A DNA stretch of 64,000 nucleotides, taken from the NCBI GenBank assembly GCA_030645615.1, contig JAUSNB010000054.1:95963-159962 (forward strand). The letters are read 5' to 3'. The position numbers and the translations under genes were made by a program. Under the pieces are notes generated by a model that worked only from the letters and a program-made list of their open reading frames with translations, made no database searches and was not told where the DNA came from. This DNA comes from Actinomycetota bacterium. Its GTDB lineage: Bacteria; Actinomycetota; Actinomycetes; S36-B12. Below, one piece after another: positions 44,259 to 52,110 of the stretch (position 1 is its first letter; every line of letters starts with the position of its first letter).

Positions 44259-46043
44259 GTGGAGCCTTCGTCGCAGCACGACCAGCAGCGGGGCCGTCAC
44301 GGGCATCGCAGGAGCCGCCGCCGGTGGATGGTCCTGGCGGCCGTCGTCGTGCTGGCTGCCGCTGCGGTGTCCGCCTGGCTGGTGACGTCGTGGCTGGACA
44401 CCTATCGACGGGCCGAAGCCCTGCGGACACAGGTCTCGATTCTGCGTGACGCGGTCAACGCGCAGGAATGGGCCGTCCTCGCCTCGGGACTGCCGGCTGC
44501 CCGGGCCGCCGCCGACTCCCTGCAGGCCGGCACCGACGGCGTGCCCTGGCGCCTGCTCGGCGGGGTTCCTGTGGTCGGCGGGACTGCGCGGGCCCTGGGC
44601 GTCCTTGCCGAGTCGAGTGCCGGGCTGCTGGGGGCGGCCGAGCCGCTGACCCCCTACTCGGAGCAGATCCTGTCGAACGGCCTGCGGCGCGAGGACGGTG
44701 CCATCGACGTCGACGCCATCGCTCAGGCGGCCCCGCTGCTGGCCCGGCTGTCCACGGCGGCGAACCAGGCGGTCGCGCGACTGGGCTCCGTCGACGCCGA
44801 GGCGATCCGGCCCGAGGTGGGCGTCCCGCTGGCGGAGTTGAGGGACGAGCTCGCCGGGATCGCCCCCACGCTGTCCGGCGCCGCCGAGGCGGCCGCCCGT
44901 GCGCCCGCGCTGCTCGGCGCGGATGGCGAGCGCACCTGGCTGGTCCTGCTGCAGAACCCTGCGGAGGCCCGCGGGACGGGCGGGTTCCCGGGCGGATACG
45001 TCGCGATCGCGGCGAACGACGGGGCATTGTCGGTCAGGGGAGCGGGCACCAGCAGCGACCTCAACAGCCAGCCCATCCCGGACGCGGGGGCCGACCCGGA
45101 TGCGCGGGAGATGTGGGGTGACTACCTCACGCAGTGGAACACGGCCAACATGTCCCCGCACTTCCCCGTCATCGGCCGGCTTGCGGCCGACGCGATGGCG
45201 GCCCGGGGTCAGGCAGTCGATGGAGTCGTCGCGCTCGACCCGGCCACGGTCGCCGCGCTCCTGTCCGTGACCGGGCCGGTGGAGTTCGCCGGACGCGTCA
45301 TCACCGCGGAGAACGCCGTGGACTTCTTCACGGTGGGCGTGTACGCCGACTACCCGGACAAGGTCGAGCGCGACGAGGTGACCATGGGGATCGTCGGTGC
45401 CGTGCTCACCTCGTTCCTGTCCGCGGAGTGGGATCCCGTCGACCTCGTCGACGCGCTGGAGGGGCCGGTGAGCCAGGGCCGGGTGCGTGCCTGGAGCGCT
45501 GATGTCGCCGAGGAGCAGTGGCTGGCGTCGACGTCGCTGGGCGGGGTCGTTCCCGACACCCCCGGTCCCGTCATCGCGGTGGCCTTCAACAATGCGGCCG
45601 GCAACAAGATGGATGCCTTCGTGTCGGCCGCGGTGCAGTACCGGCCCGGGACCTGCCCGATGAACACGAGGCAGGAATCGGCGCTGTCCGTCACCCTCGC
45701 GAATGACGCCCCGGCCGTCCTGCCCGCCGACGGCACGGCCTATGGCCGGGCGGACGATCCCACCGCTCCGGCGGGGTCGACGAGGCTGCTGGTCCACGTC
45801 TACGCCCCGGTCGGTGCCGAATTCCAGGCAGCCACGATCGACGGTGCCCCGGCGACCCTCTATGCGGGGCGCGAGCGCAACCGTCCGGTCTGGTGGACGT
45901 ACATCACGCTCGAGCGCGGTCAGGAGACGCGGATCGACGTCCAGTTCGCCGAGCCGTCCGTCGTCGGGCCGGCGCCCGAGGTCCTGCCGCAAGGCATGGT
46001 CATCGACGAGCAGATCAGCATCGTGCCGGACCCGGGGTGCTGA
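44259..46043 (+). CDS. DUF4012 domain-containing protein, membrane anchored
   Basis: 594 residues with a basic N-terminus (HRRSRRRW) and one transmembrane helix at about 22-45, so most of the protein is extracytoplasmic. The DUF4012 core shows VLLQNPAEARGTGGFPGGYVA and DGVVALDPATVAALLSVTG. In actinomycetes DUF4012 proteins lie in exopolysaccharide clusters but their activity is not known. Two adjacent GTGs (44256, 44259) are possible; I use 44259, 5 nt after GGAG. It follows the exporter by 14 bp. Confidence 0.88.
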   Translation: MEPSSQHDQQRGRHGHRRSRRRWMVLAAVVVLAAAAVSAWLVTSWLDTYRRAEALRTQVSILRDAVNAQEWAVLASGLPAARAAADSLQAGTDGVPWRLLGGVPVVGGTARALGVLAESSAGLLGAAEPLTPYSEQILSNGLRREDGAIDVDAIAQAAPLLARLSTAANQAVARLGSVDAEAIRPEVGVPLAELRDELAGIAPTLSGAAEAAARAPALLGADGERTWLVLLQNPAEARGTGGFPGGYVAIAANDGALSVRGAGTSSDLNSQPIPDAGADPDAREMWGDYLTQWNTANMSPHFPVIGRLAADAMAARGQAVDGVVALDPATVAALLSVTGPVEFAGRVITAENAVDFFTVGVYADYPDKVERDEVTMGIVGAVLTSFLSAEWDPVDLVDALEGPVSQGRVRAWSADVAEEQWLASTSLGGVVPDTPGPVIAVAFNNAAGNKMDAFVSAAVQYRPGTCPMNTRQESALSVTLANDAPAVLPADGTAYGRADDPTAPAGSTRLLVHVYAPVGAEFQAATIDGAPATLYAGRERNRPVWWTYITLERGQETRIDVQFAEPSVVGPAPEVLPQGMVIDEQISIVPDPGC

Positions 46044-46101
46044 CTGCGGAACCCTCCTGCGGGAGCCGCTTTCCGGCCCCGGCGAGGCCCGCCTGGTCGG
46101 C

Positions 46102-46107
46102 TACACT
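46102..46107 (+). promoter_or_regulatory. Putative -10 box for the OmpA-like gene
   Basis: TACACT followed by CAAGGCG, matching the element before the ABC exporter. The leader is about 39 nt and GGGAG sits 5 nt before the GTG at 46147. Confidence 0.45.
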
Positions 46108-46146
46108 CAAGGCGGGCCTTCCTCGTGGGCCTAGTCGGGAGCGTGC

Positions 46147-47166
46147 GTGAGCAGGGCAACCGCGGCGTCGATCGCGGGCCTGGCCGGAGTGGGACTCGTG
46201 GCTGGCCTGCTCCTCAACGCGCCCTCGGCGGGCACCGTCGAGTACCCCCCGAGCCCGACTCCCACCGACACCGCGACGCCCGCGCCGACGGCGTCAGGGT
46301 CGCCCTCGCCAAGCCCGTCGCCCTCACCCTCGCCGACCCCGACGCCCCTTCCCTCGCCCACGTCGATCATCGTGCCCGAGCCCGAACCCGGCGATGCCAC
46401 CGTGACCTTCGGCGGCTCGACGACGACCCTCGTCACGACCCAGAACGCCGCCACCGGCTCCACCGAGATCTCCGGCGGCAACCTGCAGATGCTCGTCCAG
46501 CCGCGGTCCGAGGCAGGCGGGCCGGTGCCGCTGGCCGCCGACGGGTCGATGGTCGTCAACCCGGGCGGCTCCGTCTCCACCTCGGGGCGTGGATTCCTGG
46601 TGGGCTCGCCGGTCAACTTCTACCTGATCTCCGGGGGCGTGCCCCAGTTCCTCGGGCAATTGACCGTCTTCTCCGACGGCACGTTCGCCGGGTCGGTGCC
46701 GATCCCGGCCAACCTTCCCGCAGGCGTCTACACCCTGCAGATCAGCGCGCTGGCGGCCGAGTCTCAGTTCCGGGCCGACCCCGTGATCAGCGTGATCCAG
46801 GTGTCCATCCGCGTCGAGGCCATGGACCAGGCCCGAGTCAACGAGGCGAAGATCGTGCGGACGATCGTCTACTTCGACGTGCTGTCGGCTGAATTGTCGC
46901 GCGATGCGAAGGCGGAATTGCGCCGGCTGGCCAACCGGCTGGACAAGCGCTCGCTGCGGAACCGGATCACCATCGTCGGCTTCGTTGGCCCCGGCGGGCC
47001 GAGCTACAACGACAAGTCCCTGTCGCAGGCGCGTGCCCGCTCAGTAGCCAACTACCTCCGGTCCATGGGCGTTCGCGGACGGTACACGGTCGCGGGCGCC
47101 GGCCTCTCGCCCCGCCAGGGACCGTCGGCGCGGCGCGCGAACGTCGTCGTCCAGCCGGGCGGGTGA
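46147..47166 (+). CDS. Secreted OmpA-like surface protein with Pro/Ser/Thr linker
   Basis: 339 residues. A signal or anchor stretch (about 5-24), then a low-complexity Pro-Ser-Thr segment (about 34-78, repeated PS and PT), a beta-rich domain around 85-230, and a C-terminal OmpA-like domain (IVYFDVLSAELSRDAKAELRRLANRL) that normally binds peptidoglycan or wall polymer. In a Gram-positive this points to wall tethering. The linker may be glycosylated, but that is only suggestive. Confidence 0.83.
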   Translation: MSRATAASIAGLAGVGLVAGLLLNAPSAGTVEYPPSPTPTDTATPAPTASGSPSPSPSPSPSPTPTPLPSPTSIIVPEPEPGDATVTFGGSTTTLVTTQNAATGSTEISGGNLQMLVQPRSEAGGPVPLAADGSMVVNPGGSVSTSGRGFLVGSPVNFYLISGGVPQFLGQLTVFSDGTFAGSVPIPANLPAGVYTLQISALAAESQFRADPVISVIQVSIRVEAMDQARVNEAKIVRTIVYFDVLSAELSRDAKAELRRLANRLDKRSLRNRITIVGFVGPGGPSYNDKSLSQARARSVANYLRSMGVRGRYTVAGAGLSPRQGPSARRANVVVQPGG

Positions 47167-47185
47167 CTCCCGGGATCGGTCGGCC

Positions 47186-48241
47186 GTGCTGACCCCCGGC
47201 ATCGTGGGCGCGATCGCCAGGTCCGACGCGGATCCGTCGTCGTGGAGCGCCGCCGACATCCACGCGATCATCCGCCACGATCTCGCCTACCCCGCCTCGG
47301 TTGCCATCGGTTACCGTCGTGCCGACGACCCGGTCCTTGCCCCGCTGCGGCGGGCCGCCACGGCGAAGCAGGTCCGCAGCGTCACCGTGGCGGCGACTGC
47401 CACGCTCGTCTCGCAGATCCTCGCTGACGCCGGCGTGGCGAGCCTGTCGTACAAGGGCCCTGCGCTGGCGCTCCAGTCGACCGGGTCGTTCGTCGGCCGG
47501 GGGAGCACGGATGTCGACGTCCTCATCGACCCGGACGACTGCCCGCGCGCCGATGCCGCCCTGCGGGCGGCCGGCGGCCGGAGCCGCGTGGGCTACCCCG
47601 CACCGCCGTCGAGGTGGGAGCGGTTCCATCGGCCGGAGCGCGCCTACACCGGGCTGCCGGTCACCGTCGACCTGCACTGGCGGGTGGACCCGGGCCCCGG
47701 CTACTTCGCCACGCCCTTCGCCGACCTCTGGGGCAGGCGCGTGCCACTGGACCACGACGGCCTCGTCGTGTCGACGCTGGACGAGGTCGACGCCCTGCTC
47801 GTGACCGCCGTGCACGGGGCCAAGGAGCGGTGGTGGCGCTGGTTCTGGGCCCTGGACGCCGTCCACCAGGTCCAGGGGCTCCCGTCGGAGTCGTGGGTCG
47901 AGGCGGCCCGTCGTGCGCGCACTGCCGGAGCGCGGGCATCCATGGCCATGTGCCTGGCGGTAGTAGCCGAGTGCGGCGGCGTGGTGCCCGACGCCGCACC
48001 GGCAGCGGGCCTGGCCCCATCGCCCCGCGTGCGGGCCGATGCCCGCCAATGGCTGGCGCACGCATCGGATGCGGGGCAGGTGGAGTGGAGCAAGCGCGCC
48101 TCCTGGTCGCGCCGCCGGGCCCGATGGTCCATGGCCGATTCGCCCGTCGTCGCGGTCGATGGCTTCGCCCGCGCGGTCGGCCGGCTCCTCGCCGATCGCC
48201 GGCCCCCCGGCGCGCCCCAAGGCAGGCCGCCCGCGCGGTAA
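47186..48241 (+). CDS. Nucleotidyltransferase family protein (NTP_transf_5-like)
   Basis: 351 residues. SLSYKGPALALQST followed by GRGSTDVDVLIDP is the NTase signature (KG and DxD); VTVDLHWRVDPGPG and VHGAKERWWRWFWALD are further blocks of the NTP_transf_5 (PF14907) type. Such proteins accompany PqqD and HprK-like kinases in uncharacterised systems and in some lasso peptide clusters. GTG start 19 bp after the OmpA-like stop. Precise reaction unknown. Confidence 0.8.
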   Translation: MLTPGIVGAIARSDADPSSWSAADIHAIIRHDLAYPASVAIGYRRADDPVLAPLRRAATAKQVRSVTVAATATLVSQILADAGVASLSYKGPALALQSTGSFVGRGSTDVDVLIDPDDCPRADAALRAAGGRSRVGYPAPPSRWERFHRPERAYTGLPVTVDLHWRVDPGPGYFATPFADLWGRRVPLDHDGLVVSTLDEVDALLVTAVHGAKERWWRWFWALDAVHQVQGLPSESWVEAARRARTAGARASMAMCLAVVAECGGVVPDAAPAAGLAPSPRVRADARQWLAHASDAGQVEWSKRASWSRRRARWSMADSPVVAVDGFARAVGRLLADRRPPGAPQGRPPAR

Positions 48242-48288
48242 TCCCGGCCGGGTGCGCGGTAGGTGCCTGCCCCGCGCTGTCGAGTCCT

Positions 48289-48294
48289 TACGCT
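48289..48294 (+). promoter_or_regulatory. Putative leaderless -10 box for membrane protein gene
   Basis: TACGCT 6 nt before the GTG at 48301. Confidence 0.45.
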
Positions 48295-48300
48295 GGGCGC

Positions 48301-49797
48301 GTGGACGACGCCGCGCCGACTCCAGCCGCGATGAAGGCGTCGCCGGCTCGCCTCACGCCGACCCATCTCGTGCTGGTCGTCGTGACCGCCCTGATGTGGC
48401 TGGCCGGCACGGTGACCGTGATCCTCGCGGACCCGGTCCGGTACAACGATTCCCCGGGGTATGTGCCCGGCACGGGAGGCGACGCTGCGGGGACGGTCTC
48501 GCTCCTCGGCGATGCGGTGCGGGCCTGGCCCACGGTCGTGCTGTACGGCCTGGCGGGTTCGGACCCGTCCCGGGTCGCCCTGCAAACCGCAATCGCGCTG
48601 GCCGCATGGTCCCTGCTCATCTGGGCATTCCTGGCCCGGGTGCGACCGCTTGTCGCCGCCGTGGCCGGGGGACTCCTCGCCGTGCTCGCCCTGGCACCTG
48701 TCGCGTACCAGTGGAACCTGCTCATCCTGTCCGACTCGCTGTCCATCTCGCTGGTGCTGGGCGGCGTCGCGCTCCTGCGGCTCGGCGTGCCACCGGGGCC
48801 GCGGGCGACGCTGTGGACCTGGCTCGGGCTGCTCGCACTGTCGCTGGCAGGTGTCAGCAAGCTGCCCGCCACCGCAATCCTGCTGGCGGCGCTCGTCTGG
48901 TGCATCGCCCGATGGGCGCGATCGGGTCGGCTGCACGACACCATCAGCAGACCGCGCGAGGCCACCCGCGCGAACTGGGGTGCCATCGCCGCCGGTGGTG
49001 CCGCCGCCGTCCTCCTCGTCGTCTATCCGGTGGCCGTGAACAGCGCGATCGATCGTGCGTGGGTCGAGGGGGAGCCCGGTGGAACCAGCCGGAACGCAGT
49101 CAACTTCTACTTCCTGACCGCCACCGACATCAACTCCGGCCTCTCGCCGATCCCCGAGGCAAGCCGTGCGGGTGCGCAGGGGCTGCTCGACCGGGCACAG
49201 GCCGCATCCGATGCCCTCGTGGCGGCGCTGCCCGACGACGCCCCGGAGTGCCTGGGCCGGGCGCCCTTCTCCGGTGAGCCCGGGCCGTTCGACTTCCGCG
49301 AGGTGCAGGTGCGGGACTGCCCGGACGGGGTCGCCTGGGTCCAGGACCGGTTCGTGATCTGGTACGCGACCTTCCTGGTCACCCACCCGGACTACGTTGC
49401 CGACGTCCTGGCCTACCGGCTGCCGGTCTCGCTCACCGCCGCCCCGTACACCGGCTACGTGAGCCTCGTCCCGCCGGCCCTGGCCCTGCTCTTCGCCGAC
49501 GCCACCCTGGGCGAGGTCACCTACCTGCCGCTGCCGCTGTGGCTGCTGGCCGGGCTCATCGCGTGGGCGATCGTCGCCGTGCGGTTCGTCCGCGGACGGC
49601 GGATCGCCGGCGGATCGCTGCTGCTGGCAGCCTTCCCCGGCGGCATCGCTGCGTGGTCAGTCACGTTGCTCGTCATGAACGCGGAGATGCAGCGGATCTC
49701 CGCGGTGGCCACCGTGCCCCTGCTGGCCTTCTCGATCCTCCTGCTAGCCGGGCTCGCACAGGCGACCGGCGAAGGCGAGGCCAACCGTGCGCGGTGA
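48301..49797 (+). CDS. Polytopic membrane protein, GT-C-like
   Basis: 498 residues with roughly ten hydrophobic segments. After the first helix there is an extracytoplasmic DSPGY, similar to the Asp-containing first loop of GT-C glycosyltransferases, and a large loop near residues 255-360 containing two cysteines and acidic residues. I cannot name a donor or confirm catalysis. Longer readings start inside the NTP_transf_5 gene and are rejected. Its end overlaps the methyltransferase start by 11 bp. Confidence 0.65.
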   Translation: MDDAAPTPAAMKASPARLTPTHLVLVVVTALMWLAGTVTVILADPVRYNDSPGYVPGTGGDAAGTVSLLGDAVRAWPTVVLYGLAGSDPSRVALQTAIALAAWSLLIWAFLARVRPLVAAVAGGLLAVLALAPVAYQWNLLILSDSLSISLVLGGVALLRLGVPPGPRATLWTWLGLLALSLAGVSKLPATAILLAALVWCIARWARSGRLHDTISRPREATRANWGAIAAGGAAAVLLVVYPVAVNSAIDRAWVEGEPGGTSRNAVNFYFLTATDINSGLSPIPEASRAGAQGLLDRAQAASDALVAALPDDAPECLGRAPFSGEPGPFDFREVQVRDCPDGVAWVQDRFVIWYATFLVTHPDYVADVLAYRLPVSLTAAPYTGYVSLVPPALALLFADATLGEVTYLPLPLWLLAGLIAWAIVAVRFVRGRRIAGGSLLLAAFPGGIAAWSVTLLVMNAEMQRISAVATVPLLAFSILLLAGLAQATGEGEANRAR

Positions 49798-50722
49798 CGG
49801 CCGGCCCACCCTGGCCGCTGCGCTGGTCGACTTCCCCTGCGACCTGTGCGGCAGCGATTCCCTGCGGGTGGTCCGGCCGGCCCGGTACTCGGGGCAGGAA
49901 TCGCTGGACGATGTCCTCGCCGACTTCCGGTCGTCGGCCGAGAACCCGCTGCATGACCGGCTCAGCGAATGCCGGCAGTGCGGGCTGGTCTTCGTGTCCC
50001 CGCGGCTCCCTGAGGGGCTCATCGTCCAGGGGTATGCCGACGCCGTGGACCCCCGCCACCTGGCCCAGGCAGCCGCTCGCGAGGCGTCCTTCGGCCGTGC
50101 CCTCGACGGGCTGCTGGCCCGGCACCGATGGCTGCGCCCGACCGGGGCGACGCCACTGCTGGACATCGGCTGCGCGGGCGGGTCGTTCCTCGCCGCGGCC
50201 CGTGAGCGCGGGTTCGACGTGCGCGGCATCGAGCCGTCCGCCTGGCTCGCCGAGCAGGGCCGCGCGCACTACGGCCTCCCGATCGATGCCGGGCTGTTCG
50301 ACGCCGACCGCTACGGGGAGGGATCCTTCGACGTCGTGACGCTGTGGGACGTCCTGGAGCATGTGTCGTCCCCGCGCGAACTGCTGGCGGGCATCCACCG
50401 CGTCCTGCGTCCGGGCGGTGCGCTCATCATCAACGTGCCGACGATCGACAGCGTGACGGCACGGATCCTGCGCGGCCGCTGGCCCTTCTACCTCGGCGTC
50501 CACCTCTACTACTTCACCACCCGCACGCTGACCCGCTACCTCGTCGAGACCGGCTTCGCGCCCATGGGGCACCGCCCGTACTGGCAGACCCTGCCGCTCG
50601 GCTACGTCGTCGAGCGGGGGAGCGGGGGACGAGTGGGCCAGTCCGCGTTGCCATCGCTGCTCGGGAACGCGCCCTTTCGCTACAACATGGGGCAGCGGAC
50701 GTTCGTCGCGAGGCGGTCGTGA
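49787..50722 (+). CDS. SAM-dependent methyltransferase with N-terminal zinc-binding motif
   Basis: 311 residues. Residues 17-73 hold CDLCGSD and CRQCGLVFVSP, a four-cysteine zinc-finger-like module seen before sugar C-methyltransferases; the core has LLDIGCAGGSFLAAARERG and DVVTLWDVLEHVSSP. Likely methylates a nucleotide-sugar or glycan. First member of a set of start-stop overlapping genes continuing to 56373. GTG overlaps the preceding gene by 11 bp. Confidence 0.85.
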   Translation: MRGDGRPTLAAALVDFPCDLCGSDSLRVVRPARYSGQESLDDVLADFRSSAENPLHDRLSECRQCGLVFVSPRLPEGLIVQGYADAVDPRHLAQAAAREASFGRALDGLLARHRWLRPTGATPLLDIGCAGGSFLAAARERGFDVRGIEPSAWLAEQGRAHYGLPIDAGLFDADRYGEGSFDVVTLWDVLEHVSSPRELLAGIHRVLRPGGALIINVPTIDSVTARILRGRWPFYLGVHLYYFTTRTLTRYLVETGFAPMGHRPYWQTLPLGYVVERGSGGRVGQSALPSLLGNAPFRYNMGQRTFVARRS

Positions 50723-52110
50723 TCATGGTGCCGCCTCGCGCGGTGGCCTTCGACATGGACGGCGTTCTGCTGGACTCCGCGGCCGTGCACCAGCGGGCCT
50801 TCAACGAGGCGCTGGCGCGGCATGGGATCACGGTCGAGTACGCCACGGTGGCCGGCATGCGCACGCACGAGGTCATCGAAGGCGCGGTGCGCGGGCTCGG
50901 CCTGGCGCCCGAGCAGGTCGACGCACTCGTTACGGACAAGCAGCGGCTGGCCGTGGAACGGCTGGCCCGCGACATGCCGGTCTTCCCGGATGCCGCACCG
51001 CTGCTGGCGCGACTGGCCGGCAGGCTCCCGCTCGCGCTCTGCACGTCGGCGAGCCGGGCGTCCATGTCGAACTTCATCAGCCAAGGCGGGTTCGCCGACT
51101 CCTTCGACGTCGTGCTGTGCGGCGACGACGTCGCGCAGGCGAAGCCTGACCCGGAGGTCTACCGGCGCGCCGCCGAGGCCCTGGAGTTGCCGCCCGGCGA
51201 CGTGCTCGTGGTGGAGGATTCCGCGAGCGGCATCGCGGCTGCGCGCGCGGCCGGGTGCCAGGTCGTGCACCTGGACCGCGGCCGCCGCTGCGCCGGATCA
51301 TGTGGCTGCGCGGCCTGCGTGCCGGACCTGTCCGCCGTCGGCGGGCTCCTGGACCAGGCGGCCCGGCCTCAGCACCCGGCGGACTGGGGCACGTTGGTCA
51401 TCGCGGCGGCCGGCCTGGGCACCCGCATGGCCGGCACCGGTCCCAAGGCGCTGCGCGACGTGGCCGGCCGGCCGATGATCGGGTGGATAGCCGCAGCCTT
51501 CGCGGCCCACTGCCGGAAGGCGGTGGTGGTCACGCGCCCGGGCGACGAGGCGGCGGTCGTCCAGGCGGTGCGCGATGCCGGCATCGACGACGTGACGCCC
51601 GTGGCCCAGGTGTCCCCGCGCGGCACGGCCGACGCCGTGCGAGCGGGGCTGGCCGCGGTCGACGACGATGCGGCCGTCGTCGTGTGGGCGGACCATCTCG
51701 GCGCCGTGCGATTCCCGGGTGCGTGGGACGGCCCCGTGGGCCCGCCGGACGGACTCGTGCTGCCGCTCGTCCGCAGGCCCGATCCGTACGTGTACTTCAC
51801 CCCGGATAGCAGCGGCCGGCCATTGATGTTCCACGAGACCAGGCACGGTGCACCCAGGGTCGCCGAGGGGTTGAGCGACTGCGGCGTGTTCCTCCTGCGG
51901 CCGGGGCCGGTCGCTCGCGCGCTGGACGGCCTTCTGGCCGATGACGCGGGAGCCGACGTCAACTTCCTGTCCCTGTTCGAGCGCATGGCCGACCTCGGGG
52001 TCAGCGTGCAGGCGCACGTCCTGGCCGATCCGCTGCTGTCGACCGGCGTCAACACCGCGGCGGAACTCGACGCCGCCGTCGTCGCCCTCGGACTCGGCGG
52101 TGCCGCATGA
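50719..52110 (+). CDS. HAD phosphatase-nucleotidyltransferase fusion
   Basis: 463 residues. Residues 1-190: beta-phosphoglucomutase-like HAD with AFDMDGVLLDS (nucleophile Asp12, Asp14), CTSASRAS, AKPDPEVY and VVEDSASG. Residues 191-200 are a cysteine cluster CAGSCGCAAC (Cys191/195/197/200). Residues 224-463: NTP transferase with IAAAGLGTRMAGTGPKAL and VVWADHLGA. Probably dephosphorylates or isomerises and then activates one intermediate; the substrate is unknown. GTG at 50719 overlaps the previous stop; an ATG at 50725 is the alternative. Confidence 0.85.
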   Translation: MIMVPPRAVAFDMDGVLLDSAAVHQRAFNEALARHGITVEYATVAGMRTHEVIEGAVRGLGLAPEQVDALVTDKQRLAVERLARDMPVFPDAAPLLARLAGRLPLALCTSASRASMSNFISQGGFADSFDVVLCGDDVAQAKPDPEVYRRAAEALELPPGDVLVVEDSASGIAAARAAGCQVVHLDRGRRCAGSCGCAACVPDLSAVGGLLDQAARPQHPADWGTLVIAAAGLGTRMAGTGPKALRDVAGRPMIGWIAAAFAAHCRKAVVVTRPGDEAAVVQAVRDAGIDDVTPVAQVSPRGTADAVRAGLAAVDDDAAVVVWADHLGAVRFPGAWDGPVGPPDGLVLPLVRRPDPYVYFTPDSSGRPLMFHETRHGAPRVAEGLSDCGVFLLRPGPVARALDGLLADDAGADVNFLSLFERMADLGVSVQAHVLADPLLSTGVNTAAELDAAVVALGLGGAA

